From Acidimicrobiales bacterium (GTDB lineage: Bacteria > Actinomycetota > Acidimicrobiia > Acidimicrobiales > Poriferisodalaceae), in assembly GCA_041394185.1 (NCBI GenBank), contig JAWKIQ010000003.1:867469-931468 (forward strand): a stretch of 64,000 bases of DNA, written 5' to 3'. A program made the position numbers and the translations under genes. The stretch's first letter is position 1. Each line of letters starts with the position of its first letter. The notes under the pieces were generated by a model, which searched no databases, was not told where the DNA came from, and saw only the letters and a list, made by a program, of their open reading frames with translations. Below, one piece after another: positions 50,014-58,738 of the stretch.

Positions 50014-50817
50014 TCAACTGGTGACGTCTCTGTTCCGGAACGCCAAGGTGGCGAGCGCTACGGCGGCGAGGCCATAGGCGGTCGTAAGTCCGAAGGCGGC
50101 GGCCCAGGTGAGATCTGTCGTACCGCCGGAGGCCAGGGCGGCGAGTGTCCCACCGGGGAGGTAGTCGGTGATGTCGGGAGCTGCGATGGCGATCAGGTTC
50201 TCGACAACGAGGAGATAGCCGATGCCCGCCGCTATGGCGATGCCAGAGCTGCGGGTGAGCATGGCAATGGTCAGGCCAATCAGGCCCCAGACCAGGGCCG
50301 GGACGGTGAAGTTGAACCAGCCGGTGAGCAGTTCGAGGCCGAAGTCGGTTCGCCATGGCTCGGTGTCGACGTCGTAGAGCCGAGCGAGGGGCCGAGCGGC
50401 CATGGCGGTCACGAGGGTGGTGACGGTGGTCGCGAGCAGCGTGAAGAGGGTGAGGGCGATGATCTTGCCCCCCAGCAGTTTGGTTCGTGAGGGTTGGGCC
50501 TGGACGAGGATCCGGATCAGCCCGGTGTCGTAGTCGGTGGCCACGGCGATGGCCCACAGAGCCAGCAGCACGATGCCGGCGATGCTGGCAACCGAGTCGA
50601 GGCTGGCGAGCATTCCACCGGGTTGAGCCAGGTCGGCGGCGCTGGTGCCTCCAGATCCGGGAAGCCCTCCGCCACCTCCTCCGTCGCCGCCGCTGTCGAG
50701 GGACGCGTAGATGAAGATCGAGATCATGACGGAGAAGGCGGACATGACCCCTATGCCGACGTAGCGGAAACTGGGACGCCATATGCGGATGAGCTCAGAG
50801 CGGACTACGGCGATCAT
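50014..50817 (-). CDS. ABC-2 type transporter permease
   Basis: 267 aa with six membrane segments (FRYVGIGVMSAFSVMISIFIY, VASIAGIVLLALWAIAVATDYD, LTLFTLLATTVTTLVTAMAA, FNFTVPALVWGLIGLTIAMLT, GIAIAAGIGYLLVVENLIAI, TWAAAFGLTTAYGLAAVALATLAF). TDYDTGLIRILVQAQPSRTKLLGGKIIAL is the typical cytoplasmic loop of ABC-2 membrane proteins. It overlaps the ATPase gene by four bases and is the last gene of a RR-HK-ATPase-permease operon. Such sets often act against peptides or membrane stress. Confidence 0.88.
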   Translation of the reverse strand: MIAVVRSELIRIWRPSFRYVGIGVMSAFSVMISIFIYASLDSGGDGGGGGGLPGSGGTSAADLAQPGGMLASLDSVASIAGIVLLALWAIAVATDYDTGLIRILVQAQPSRTKLLGGKIIALTLFTLLATTVTTLVTAMAARPLARLYDVDTEPWRTDFGLELLTGWFNFTVPALVWGLIGLTIAMLTRSSGIAIAAGIGYLLVVENLIAIAAPDITDYLPGGTLAALASGGTTDLTWAAAFGLTTAYGLAAVALATLAFRNRDVTS

Positions 50818-51770
50818 TGCGGGCCTCCAGAGGTGTGTCGTTGCTGGCTGCGGTCGGCGGCCAGTTCGGCGTCGGTCCCGCCGGTCAGGCGGAGGAAGAT
50901 GTCTTCGAGATTGTCGTGACGAGGGGTGAGCTGCCGGAGGTTGATTCCGACCTGGTGTGCCAGCCGGTCGACGTCCGCCGCGAGGTTGGCGGCGATGTCG
51001 AGATGGAGGTGGCCGCCAGAGATGGTGTAGTTCCAGCCTTTCGCTGTGACCGCGTCGACGAGGACGCCGAGATCACTGTCGTGTTCTGGGACAGCGATGA
51101 CTTGTTCGACCGCGTCATCCATCAGACCCGCGAGGGACCCCGAGTAGAGCAGCTTGCCGAAACGGATGACGACGAGGTCGTCTGCCATGGCTTGAATCTC
51201 GCTCATCAGGTGAGAGGAGACGATGACGGTGCGGCTCCCGTCGGCGAGGGATTTCAACAGGTTGCGGATCTCGACAATGCCGGCGGGATCGAGCCCATTG
51301 GTCGGTTCGTCGAGGACCAGGAGTTCGGGATCCGGCAGCAGCGCGGCGGCAATACCCAGACGCTGTTTCATGCCCAGGGAGAAGGTGGAGGCACGGTCGC
51401 GTTCACGACCGGTGAGGCCGACGATGTCGAGCACGTCGTGGATTCGTTGGGTGGGTACACCACGGAGATGGGCGAGGCTGCGAAGGTTGTCCCAAGCAGT
51501 GAGTGAGCCGACAAAGGTCGGGTTCTCGATGAGCGCGCCCACACGGTTGGCGAAGCGCTCGGGATGCTCGATGGGCTCGCCGAGCACAGTGCCGGTTCCT
51601 TCGCTGGCCGCGATCAAACCGAGCAGGATCCGGATCGTGGTCGACTTTCCGGACCCGTTCGGGCCCACGAAACCGACGACACCGCCGGCAGGGACGTCGA
51701 AGGTGAGGTGGTCGACGGCGGTCAGTTCACCGAAGCGGCGAGTGAGCCCGTCAGCGGTGATGACACTCAT
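50814..51770 (-). CDS. ABC transporter ATP-binding protein (ABC-2 partner)
   Basis: 318 aa. Walker A GPNGSGKST near residue 36, signature FSLGMKQRLGIA, Walker B LLVLDEPTNGLDPAG, and H-loop VIVSSHLMSEIQ. A C-terminal extension of about 90 residues follows, as in BcrA/CcmA-like ATPases for drugs and peptides. It is co-transcribed with the permease (ATGA overlap). The 62-base gap upstream, plus the end of the kinase gene, holds an 11-base direct repeat that may bind the operon response regulator. Confidence 0.92.
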   Translation of the reverse strand: MSVITADGLTRRFGELTAVDHLTFDVPAGGVVGFVGPNGSGKSTTIRILLGLIAASEGTGTVLGEPIEHPERFANRVGALIENPTFVGSLTAWDNLRSLAHLRGVPTQRIHDVLDIVGLTGRERDRASTFSLGMKQRLGIAAALLPDPELLVLDEPTNGLDPAGIVEIRNLLKSLADGSRTVIVSSHLMSEIQAMADDLVVIRFGKLLYSGSLAGLMDDAVEQVIAVPEHDSDLGVLVDAVTAKGWNYTISGGHLHLDIAANLAADVDRLAHQVGINLRQLTPRHDNLEDIFLRLTGGTDAELAADRSQQRHTSGGPQ

Positions 51771-51832
51771 GGCCGTGGTCGATCGTTGTGGTTCATGGTC
51801 CCCACCTTGACCGCCGGTTCTGCAGCCCGGAT

Positions 51833-53221
51833 TCAGACTTCCTGAGGGTTTCCTGGAGATTCGGTTGGCGCCGCCGGCCCTGCAACCGGGATGGTCATGA
51901 CGATTGTGGTGCCACGCCCCAGCTGAGACCGTGCGGTGATGGTGCCATCGTGGGCGTGGACGGCCGCTTGGGCGATGGCAAGGCCGAGGCCGGTGCCGCC
52001 GCTGGTTCGGCTTCGGCTGGCGTCGGTGCGATGGAAGCGTTCGAACAGGCGGTCGAGTTCGGTCGGATCGATCCCTGGCCCCTGATCGGCGATGGAGATC
52101 TCGATGGCATCACCTTTCGAGACTGCGGCAATCGACAGCGCCGCTGAGTCGGGGGTGTGGCGCAGTGCGTTAGTGGTCACCGCGGTCACGGCTTGGGTCA
52201 GGAGGTGGGCGTCAGCGTGGAGCATGAGGCTGGGGGCGACGGCGGTGATGTCGATCGGGCGACGGGGTTGGATGGCGGTTGCGTCTGCGGCTATGTCGGC
52301 GAGCAGTTGCGTCAGGTCGAGCCAGCCAAGTGTGAGAGGACGTTGATCGTCGAGCGATGCGAGAACCAACAAGTCTTCAACGAGAACGGCCATACGGTCG
52401 GCTTCGCTTCTGATGCGGCGCATGGCATCGTCGACCTGGCCGGGGTCGGCGAGTCCGCCTTGCGCATGCAGGGCGGTGTAGCCCCGCAGGGTGGTGAGTG
52501 GCGTGCGGAGCTCATGGGAGGCGTCGGCCACGAATCGTCGTTGCCGGTCCTCGGCGGCTTGGCGGGCGTCGACCATCATGTTGAACGCGGCGCCCAGCTG
52601 GCCGGCCTCGGTGGTGATGCTGGGGTGGTCGACGTGTTGAGCACGGTCGCCAGCAGCTGCCTCGGTCGCAGCCGCAGTGACCGCCTTGATGGGGCGCAAC
52701 GACAGCCGATCGATCCAGAACCAGGCCAGCCCGACCACGACCAGAACCATCGCCACCGCTATCGCCGAGGTGACGAGCAGCTTGCGTTGGGTGTCGTCGA
52801 CGCCTGCGAGCGACACGGCGACAGCAGCGATCCGGTCCTCGGGCAGTCCTACCAGGACGACGCGTGCTTGGCCGCTGTCGCCAACGGTTGCGGCGGTGAA
52901 CGGAGTGCCCAATGGGTTGATGCCAAGGTCGAGCTGTGGTGCGAACCCCCGGTCAGAAGCCGGTTGGGCGATGACCTGGACCGTCGCATCGGCGGCGATG
53001 ATGGCGAACCAGAGCTCGCCGGTTGGCGGCCCGGTCCTGGCCCGGTCGACCGAAGCCGGAAGGTCGGCGCCTCGGTCGACGTTGGCCGCGACGGCATCGA
53101 GTTGGCTGTCGAGTTGTTCGATCAGAACAGTCCGCTGGCGCACCACGATCACCGTCAAGGCCGCGATGACGGTGGCCACGAGCAGGGCGGCGACGAGAGC
53201 GAGCCTCGTTCGCAGACTCAT
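51833..53221 (-). CDS. Sensor histidine kinase
   Basis: 462 aa. TM1 at about 7-27, an extracytoplasmic domain of about 120 residues, TM2 at about 148-170, then HAMP, the phosphoacceptor motif F-V-A-D-A-S-H-E-L-R-T (His237), and an ATPase domain with N box TTNALRHTP, G1 ISIADQGPGID and G2 GGTGLGLAIAQ. The size of the outer domain suggests direct sensing rather than help from a transporter. The start overlaps the response regulator stop (ATGA). Confidence 0.92.
   Translation of the reverse strand: MSLRTRLALVAALLVATVIAALTVIVVRQRTVLIEQLDSQLDAVAANVDRGADLPASVDRARTGPPTGELWFAIIAADATVQVIAQPASDRGFAPQLDLGINPLGTPFTAATVGDSGQARVVLVGLPEDRIAAVAVSLAGVDDTQRKLLVTSAIAVAMVLVVVGLAWFWIDRLSLRPIKAVTAAATEAAAGDRAQHVDHPSITTEAGQLGAAFNMMVDARQAAEDRQRRFVADASHELRTPLTTLRGYTALHAQGGLADPGQVDDAMRRIRSEADRMAVLVEDLLVLASLDDQRPLTLGWLDLTQLLADIAADATAIQPRRPIDITAVAPSLMLHADAHLLTQAVTAVTTNALRHTPDSAALSIAAVSKGDAIEISIADQGPGIDPTELDRLFERFHRTDASRSRTSGGTGLGLAIAQAAVHAHDGTITARSQLGRGTTIVMTIPVAGPAAPTESPGNPQEV
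51839..51860 (-). promoter_or_regulatory. 11-base direct repeat, probable response regulator site (ATPase unit)
   Basis: TTCCTGAGGGT (51839-51849) is directly followed by TTCCTGGAGAT (51850-51860). Adjacent half-sites in head-to-tail order, one helical turn apart, is the way OmpR/PhoB regulators bind. It lies at the 3' end of the kinase gene, 69 bases before the ATPase ATG. Confidence 0.5.
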
Positions 53222-53904
53222 ACAGGTGGCCTGATCGTGTAGCCGACCCCGCGGACGGTTTCGATGAGGCGGGGATCGGTTTGATCGACCTTCTTGCGGA
53301 GAGATGAGATGAACGTCTCGACGATGGCGGACTCACCATCGAAGTCGTATTCCCAAACGTGATCGAGGATCTGGCCGCGCGAAATCACCCGGCCGGCGTT
53401 TACGAGGAGGAGCCGGCACAGCTTGTATTCGGTCGGGGTCAGATGCACGACGTTGCCGGCCCGGGTTACCTGGTGGGCGTCATCGTCGAGGACAAGGTCG
53501 GCAACCTGCAGCACAGACGGTGATGCCGCGGCACCGGCGCGGCGCAGGGCGACCTGGACACGAGCGACGAGTTCTTCCAGGGCAAAGGGCTTCACGATGT
53601 AGTCATCGCCGCCGCTGGTCAGCCCCCGGACTCGGTCGACCGTGTCGCTGCGGGCCGTGAGGAACAAGACGGGCATGGTGTGGCCGCGCTGGCGGAGTTG
53701 GCGTAACACGTCGAAGCCGTCGATGTCGGGCAGGCCGACGTCCAACACGATCACATCGGGACGGTGCTGGTCGACGTCGAGTGCGCCGCGCCCCGTGTCG
53801 GCCGTGACGACATCGATATCGGCCAGGCGTAGCGCCGAGGCGACGAGGAACGAGATGTTCTCCTCGTCGTCGACCACCAGGACCTTCGGTTTCGGCGAGT
53901 CCAT
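53218..53904 (-). CDS. OmpR-family response regulator
   Basis: 228 aa. Receiver domain with acidic pair in VLVVDDEEN, phosphoacceptor Asp55 in VIVLDVGLPDIDG, Thr in VLFLTARSD and Lys in YIVKPFALEEL; C-terminal winged helix with LTPTEYKLCRLLLVNAGRVISRGQILDHVWEYDFDGESAIVETFISSLRKKV. Start uncertain by four codons (53916 also in frame); longer reading frames upstream are antisense to nothing coding and lack family similarity. It heads the RR-HK-ATPase-permease operon and stands opposite the MacB-like operon. Confidence 0.92.
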   Translation of the reverse strand: MDSPKPKVLVVDDEENISFLVASALRLADIDVVTADTGRGALDVDQHRPDVIVLDVGLPDIDGFDVLRQLRQRGHTMPVLFLTARSDTVDRVRGLTSGGDDYIVKPFALEELVARVQVALRRAGAAASPSVLQVADLVLDDDAHQVTRAGNVVHLTPTEYKLCRLLLVNAGRVISRGQILDHVWEYDFDGESAIVETFISSLRKKVDQTDPRLIETVRGVGYTIRPPV

Positions 53905-53946
53905 GGGCACCAGCATGGCCGGTCGACCTGGTGGCCGCCTGGAGCA

Positions 53947-53968
53947 TTCCTGAAGATTGGCTGGGGAC
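53947..53968 (-). promoter_or_regulatory. Degenerate 11-base repeat upstream of the response regulator gene
   Basis: TTCCTGAAGAT (53947-53957) followed by TGGCTGGGGAC (53958-53968). The first unit matches the units at 51839-51860 in 9 of 11 positions against TTCCTGGAGAT or better; the second is weak. On the minus strand both loci end with TCAGGAA nearest the gene, 43 bases before the regulator start here. Confidence 0.4.
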
Positions 53969-54074
53969 CCGGTTCGAGGATCTCCAGCTGATCCACAGCT
54001 CACCTCGACGCGTTCTTCAACAACGGCCGTCAAGTTGGGGCCCATCAACCGACCCGCGTCACCGAGGAGCCCCC

Positions 54075-54695
54075 GTGATCCACCAATCAGAACATCCCAG
54101 AAAATGGCGACTGGCCGCTGCAACCGTGGCGACCGCCGCAGTGTTGTTCGCCACCGGCTGCGGCAGCTCCGACGACGACGCCGACGACGATCCCGTGATT
54201 GTGGTCGAGAACGCCACAGACACCGCCGACAGCAACGAGACGGAAGCAACGACCTCGGGCACCGACGAGGAACAGGCGCTTGCCTTCGCCGACTGCATGC
54301 GGACCGAGGGCGTCGACTTTCCCGATCCGGTGGTGAACGCGGATGGCTCGGTCGACTTCTTCGGCGCCAACGGTACCCGCGAGGGCGGCGGCTTCGCCCG
54401 GGACGCCGACTTCGAATCCGCCGTCGACACCTGCGGTTCGCTGATCGAGGGGGCCAGCTTCCTTCCAGATGACGGCGACTTCACCGAGCTCGAGGACTCG
54501 TTCCTCGAAGTGGCCGAGTGCCTGCGTGACAACGGCATCGACGTGCCAGATCCCCAGTTCGGTGCGGGCGGCCCAGGCGCCGGTGGACCCTTTGGTGCCG
54601 ATTTCGATCCAGAAGACCCCACAATGGCAGCGGCGATCGAGGCCTGTCAGGACATCCTCGCCGGTCTCGACGGCGCCCGAGGAGGATCGAACTGA
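54075..54695 (+). CDS. Lipoprotein with C-M-R-x-x-G motif
   Basis: 206 aa. Signal core AAATVATAAVLFA and lipobox A-T-G-C, acidic linker, then a domain with AFADCMRTEGVDFPDPVVNADGSVDF, a second Cys in VDTCGSLIEGASF, a repeat of the theme in VAECLRDNGIDVPDPQFGAGG and a last Cys in AIEACQDIL. The four Cys could form disulfides. GTG 54075 follows GAGGAG. It heads the operon of the adaptor and MacB-like ABC genes (1-base overlap with the adaptor). The same C-[ML]-R-x-x-G-[IV] motif recurs in the lipoprotein that ends this operon. Confidence 0.75.
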   Translation: MIHQSEHPRKWRLAAATVATAAVLFATGCGSSDDDADDDPVIVVENATDTADSNETEATTSGTDEEQALAFADCMRTEGVDFPDPVVNADGSVDFFGANGTREGGGFARDADFESAVDTCGSLIEGASFLPDDGDFTELEDSFLEVAECLRDNGIDVPDPQFGAGGPGAGGPFGADFDPEDPTMAAAIEACQDILAGLDGARGGSN

Positions 54696-56293
54696 TGCCG
54701 CTCATCAGCCCCACCCAGGCCAACGGCCCCGAGCAAAGCCACCACGTCCCGGAGCCGTTCCAACCAAGCCACGACGACCAGACCCCGCCCGAGCCGAACA
54801 AGCCGAAGACTAGGCGCCGGCTGCGGTCAGCAGTTGGTGCGCTGTGCATCGCCGGCGCTGCCGGTTGTGGGCTGTGGTTTCTGTCGGGTGGCGACGAGAC
54901 GACAACGACCGAGACGGCTGCGACCCCTATCCGAGCTGTCGAAGCCGCGACCGCTGACCTCAGCGAGTCGATCACGATCGATGGAACGCTCTCCTACGCC
55001 GACCCGGTAACTCACGTGGCGGCCAGCGACGGCGTCATCACCCGAACCGCCGAGGTCGACGACGTCCTCGGTCGCGGCGACATGGCCTACGCGGTCAACG
55101 AACAACCCGTCGTCGTGTTGTGGGGCGACATACCCTCGTACCGCCCGATCGGCGCCGACACCACCGACGGCGCCGACGTCGAGATGGTCGAAGCGAACCT
55201 CGCTGCGCTCGGCTTCACCGCCGACGGTGCGCTCGTCGTCGACGAACACGTCGACACCGCCACGATCACGGCAATCGAGGCGTTCGAGACCAACCTCGGC
55301 ATCGACACCGACGGCATCATCGACCCCGCCCAAGCGCTCGTCGTTGCCGGCCCGGTGATCGTTTCCGACGTGACATCGCCAGTGGGGTCTACCGCACGGG
55401 TAGGCAACCCAGTTCTCTCGGTGCAGCTCATCAACGAGGCCACCACCGTCCGCTCGAGCACCGACGGTCTGCTCACGATGGTGCCGAGCGTTGGCGACAG
55501 CTTCGAAACCGGCGAAACCGCGTACGAAATCGACACCCACCCTGTAACCGTCATCATCGGCGATGCACCAATCCGCCGTGTGTTGGCCGAGGGGGTCGAG
55601 GACGGCGCTGACATCGAACTGCTCGAGTCGACCCTCGCCGGGCTCGGCTTCGACGCCGACGGCAAACTCGAGGTCGACGAACACTTCGACGAAGCCACCG
55701 CCACGGCGCTGGCCGCCTGGGAAGACACCCTCGGAATCGAACCCGACGGTGTTGCTCAGCTCGACCAGTTCGTCGTTCTCCCCGCCCGCCACCAGGTGAC
55801 CGACGTACCGGTCGAACGGGGCGATCAGGTCGAACCGGGCGACACCGTGTTCGACACGGGTGTCTCCACCCGGACCCTGACCGGCGTCGTCGACGAGGCC
55901 GACGCAGACGACGTCACGCTGGGCGCCGTCGTGGAGATCGCTATCGGCGACCAGACCGTGCCGGGGACCGTCGTCGACATCGCCGACCCCGTGTCGAGCC
56001 CGGCCGATCCCAACACCGAGACCGTCACCTTCACCATCGAGCCCAACCGACCGATCGCTACCGATGAATCGGTGAGCGACGTTGGGGTGGAGATCACCAT
56101 CACCACCATCCTCGCAACCGACGTCACACTCGTGCCGGCCACTGCCCTGATCTCGGCTGGCGACGGTACCTACGCCGTCGAGGTGGTCCGAGGCGACACC
56201 ACCGCCTTCGTGGCCGTACAGCCCGGCACCTTCGCCGACGGCATGGTCGAGGTCACCGGCATCGAACCCGGCGACGCGGTGGTCGTGCCGTGA
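54695..56293 (+). CDS. Membrane-fusion/adaptor protein with two peptidoglycan-binding-like domains
   Basis: 532 aa. A Pro-rich cytoplasmic start is followed by one membrane anchor (AVGALCIAGAAGCGLWFLSGG, about 45-65). The outer part alternates adaptor-like beta segments with two PG_binding_1-like domains at about 157-213 (DGADVEMVEANLAALGFTADGAL) and 302-358 (DGADIELLESTLAGLGFDADGKL), then HlyD-like barrels near 390-530. It should bridge the MacB-like transporter to the cell wall. The two PG domains are internal duplicates. It overlaps the genes on both sides by one base (TGATG). Confidence 0.85.
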   Translation: MPLISPTQANGPEQSHHVPEPFQPSHDDQTPPEPNKPKTRRRLRSAVGALCIAGAAGCGLWFLSGGDETTTTETAATPIRAVEAATADLSESITIDGTLSYADPVTHVAASDGVITRTAEVDDVLGRGDMAYAVNEQPVVVLWGDIPSYRPIGADTTDGADVEMVEANLAALGFTADGALVVDEHVDTATITAIEAFETNLGIDTDGIIDPAQALVVAGPVIVSDVTSPVGSTARVGNPVLSVQLINEATTVRSSTDGLLTMVPSVGDSFETGETAYEIDTHPVTVIIGDAPIRRVLAEGVEDGADIELLESTLAGLGFDADGKLEVDEHFDEATATALAAWEDTLGIEPDGVAQLDQFVVLPARHQVTDVPVERGDQVEPGDTVFDTGVSTRTLTGVVDEADADDVTLGAVVEIAIGDQTVPGTVVDIADPVSSPADPNTETVTFTIEPNRPIATDESVSDVGVEITITTILATDVTLVPATALISAGDGTYAVEVVRGDTTAFVAVQPGTFADGMVEVTGIEPGDAVVVP

Positions 56294-57048
56294 TGACCGC
56301 CCTCACCACACCAACCGCCCAGGTCAAAAAGGGCCGTACTCCGACCGCAGCCACCCCGTTCGGAGCGATCGAGTTGCGGAACGCATCGAAGCACTACCCC
56401 GGCAACCCGCCGGTGCGAGCGCTCGACGACGTCACCGTTCGGATAGACCACGGCGAACTCGTAGCCGTGGTCGGCCCCTCCGGCTCGGGCAAGTCAACCA
56501 TGCTGACCGTCATGGGCACCCTCGACCAGCCGACCGCCGGCACGGTGCTTGTCGACGGGATCGACACCACCACCCTCGACGACAACCGGCTCGCCGGGCT
56601 CAGGGCCCGCCGCATCGGCTTCGTGTTCCAGCAGTTCTTCCTCCTGCCCGGCATGAGCACCGTCGACAACGTCGCCAACGGACTCCTGTATCAAGGCGTC
56701 AAGCTGGCCGAGCGCCGCGACCGCGCCGTAGCCGCCTTGGAAAGGGTCGGGCTCGGTCACCGGCTCGGGCATCGCCCCAACCAGCTCTCCGGCGGCGAGC
56801 AACAACGTGTCGCTGTGGCCCGCGCTCTGGTCCACGACCCGGCGTTCGTGCTCGCCGACGAACCCACCGGCAACCTCGACAGCCGCTCCACCGCGGCCGT
56901 CGTAGACCTCCTCGAGGGTCTCCACGCCGAAGGCACCACCATCGTCGTCATCACCCACGACCTCGACCTCGCCCAACGCTTCCCGCGACAGCTCTCCATC
57001 CTCGACGGCCGACTCCAGGCCGACACTCGCCAGGAGCGCACACGATGA
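56293..57048 (+). CDS. ABC transporter ATP-binding protein (MacB/LolD type)
   Basis: 251 aa. Walker A GPSGSGKSTM, Q-loop FVFQQFFLLPGMSTVDNVANGL, signature LSGGEQQRVAVARAL, Walker B FVLADEPTGNLDSRS, H-loop VIVVITHDLD. This is the mechanotransmission type of ATPase that works with FtsX-like permeases. ATG 56293 overlaps the adaptor stop by one base as the preceding junction does; a GTG three bases earlier is also possible. It overlaps the permease gene by four bases. Confidence 0.93.
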   Translation: MTALTTPTAQVKKGRTPTAATPFGAIELRNASKHYPGNPPVRALDDVTVRIDHGELVAVVGPSGSGKSTMLTVMGTLDQPTAGTVLVDGIDTTTLDDNRLAGLRARRIGFVFQQFFLLPGMSTVDNVANGLLYQGVKLAERRDRAVAALERVGLGHRLGHRPNQLSGGEQQRVAVARALVHDPAFVLADEPTGNLDSRSTAAVVDLLEGLHAEGTTIVVITHDLDLAQRFPRQLSILDGRLQADTRQERTR

Positions 57049-58289
57049 ACTCCGAAATCGGCTCCGACGAACTGCGGTCCGCGACCGACGATGCCGCGGC
57101 GGCGTGCGAACCCAGCCGGCTGAACCCCGTCGACGTACTGCGGGTCGGCGCGTCTGGGCCACGGTCCCGCAAACTACGCACCGCCCTCTCCGCACTCGGT
57201 GTCTCCATCGGCATCGCCGCGCTCATCGGCGTGCTCGGACTGTCCGATTCGTCTCGGGCCGACCTGCTCGATCAGATCGACCGCCTCGGCACCAATCTCA
57301 TCACCGTCGAATCTGGCGCCGGGTTTGGCGCCGGCGACGGCGCACTCCCCGCCGATGCCGCAGCCACCATCGCCCGCATCCCCACCGTCGAAACCGCCGC
57401 CGCGCTCTATGAACTCGATACCTCCGTGTACCGAAGCGACTACATCGACCCCGGCCGCACCAACGCCATCACCGTCGCAGCGGCCGACCCGAGCCTGCTC
57501 GACACCGTCTCGGGCACCGTCGCCGAGGGCCGCTTCCTCGACGAGGCCACCTCGACCTATCCCGTCGCCGTCGTCGGCTCGGTTGCCGCAGAACGCCTCG
57601 GCATCGACGACCTGGCCCAGCGAACCTTCGTGCAGATCGGGGACGACCAGGTCGAGGTCATCGGCATCCTCGACGAGTTCCCCCTCGCCGCCGACCTCGA
57701 CCGCAGCGTCCTCATCGGCACTGTCGCCGCCGCCACCTACTACGACGCGCCCGATACCCCTTCGATCATCTACACCCGGGTCGAACCCGGCAGCATCGAC
57801 CAAACCCGGGCCCTGCTGCCCGGCACCGCCGACCCCGAGAACCCCGAAGAGGTCACGACCAGCCGTCCCTCCGACATCCTCGAAGCCCAAGCCGCGGCCG
57901 AAACCGCATACACCGACCTCTTCCTGGGCCTCGGCGCCGTGGCCCTTCTCGTTGGCGGCGTCGGCATCGCCAACGTCATGGTCATCGCCGTCATCGAACG
58001 TCGAGGCGAGATCGGCCTCCGCCGAGCCATCGGAGCCACCCGCGCCCACATCCGCCGCCAATTCATCACCGAAGCCACCATCTTGTCGCTCCTCGGCGGC
58101 ATCGCCGGCGTCGGCATCGGCATCGCGGTCACCGCCGTCTACGCCTCCATCGCCGGCTGGCAAACCGTCATCCCCGTCGGCGGTGTCGTCGCCGGACTCA
58201 TCGCCGCCGTCGCCATCGGCGTCATCGCCGGCCTCTACCCCGCCATGCGGGCTGCCCGACTCTCGCCGACGGAAGCACTCAGAACATGA
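57045..58289 (+). CDS. MacB/FtsX-type ABC transporter permease
   Basis: 414 aa. Order: N-terminal cytoplasmic segment, TM1 (RTALSALGVSIGIAALIGVLG), large periplasmic domain (MacB_PCD, about residues 70-280), then the FtsX domain with three helices (LFLGLGAVALLVGGVGIANVMVIAV, TILSLLGGIAGVGIGIAVTAVYA, GGVVAGLIAAVAIGVIAGLYPAM). RRGEIGLRRAIGATRAHIRRQF is the coupling helix. Together with adaptor and ATPase it forms a MacAB-like machine acting on the outer face; in a monoderm it cannot use TolC, so export to or work on the cell wall is expected. Confidence 0.93.
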   Translation: MNSEIGSDELRSATDDAAAACEPSRLNPVDVLRVGASGPRSRKLRTALSALGVSIGIAALIGVLGLSDSSRADLLDQIDRLGTNLITVESGAGFGAGDGALPADAAATIARIPTVETAAALYELDTSVYRSDYIDPGRTNAITVAAADPSLLDTVSGTVAEGRFLDEATSTYPVAVVGSVAAERLGIDDLAQRTFVQIGDDQVEVIGILDEFPLAADLDRSVLIGTVAAATYYDAPDTPSIIYTRVEPGSIDQTRALLPGTADPENPEEVTTSRPSDILEAQAAAETAYTDLFLGLGAVALLVGGVGIANVMVIAVIERRGEIGLRRAIGATRAHIRRQFITEATILSLLGGIAGVGIGIAVTAVYASIAGWQTVIPVGGVVAGLIAAVAIGVIAGLYPAMRAARLSPTEALRT

Positions 58290-58738
58290 ACCAACCCCAC
58301 AGCACCAGCCGAACCCGCCAAGCGGAAGCGGTCACCACCGTGCAGGAGTTCCTCGATGCCTACGCCAGCGGTGACCTCAACACCGCATCCGCCCTCGTCG
58401 CCGACGACCTCACGTATCGCATACCCGGCAACAGCCGCATCGCCGGAACCCACCACGGGCGATCCGCCCTGCAAACGCTCGCCACCGTTGCTCCACGACG
58501 GGGCGCCAGGCAGCTGGCCAGCTCCACAGACCAGCTCATCGCCACCACAGACGGCGCCACCGTCGTCACCTTTCACACCCTTACCGGCCTCCTCGACAAC
58601 AAGCCCATCGAGCTCGAATCGAACCTTCGCTTCGACCTCGACGACGGCCGCATCCGCGCCATCACCGAATACACCCATCACCCGCACGAGACCGACGAAC
58701 TGTTCGCACCTGAATACCCAAGAAGGACTTCGCAATGA
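58286..58738 (+). CDS. SnoaL-like / NTF2-fold protein
   Basis: 150 aa. AVTTVQEFLDAYASGDLNTASALVADDLTYRIPGNSRIAGTHHGRSALQTL is the typical NTF2-like start (helix, then cone-shaped sheet); VVTFHTLTGLLDNKPIELESNLRFDLDDGRIRAITEYTHHP completes the fold. No catalytic set can be named. It is coupled to the permease gene (ATGA overlap) and to the next lipoprotein gene (ATGA overlap), so it is part of this transport operon, perhaps binding a small ligand. Confidence 0.85.
   Translation: MNQPHSTSRTRQAEAVTTVQEFLDAYASGDLNTASALVADDLTYRIPGNSRIAGTHHGRSALQTLATVAPRRGARQLASSTDQLIATTDGATVVTFHTLTGLLDNKPIELESNLRFDLDDGRIRAITEYTHHPHETDELFAPEYPRRTSQ

Noticed and set aside
57174..58163. Minus-strand Gly/Asp-rich open frame over the MacB-type permease
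   Set aside because: Composition is the mirror image of the permease codons; no start signal.
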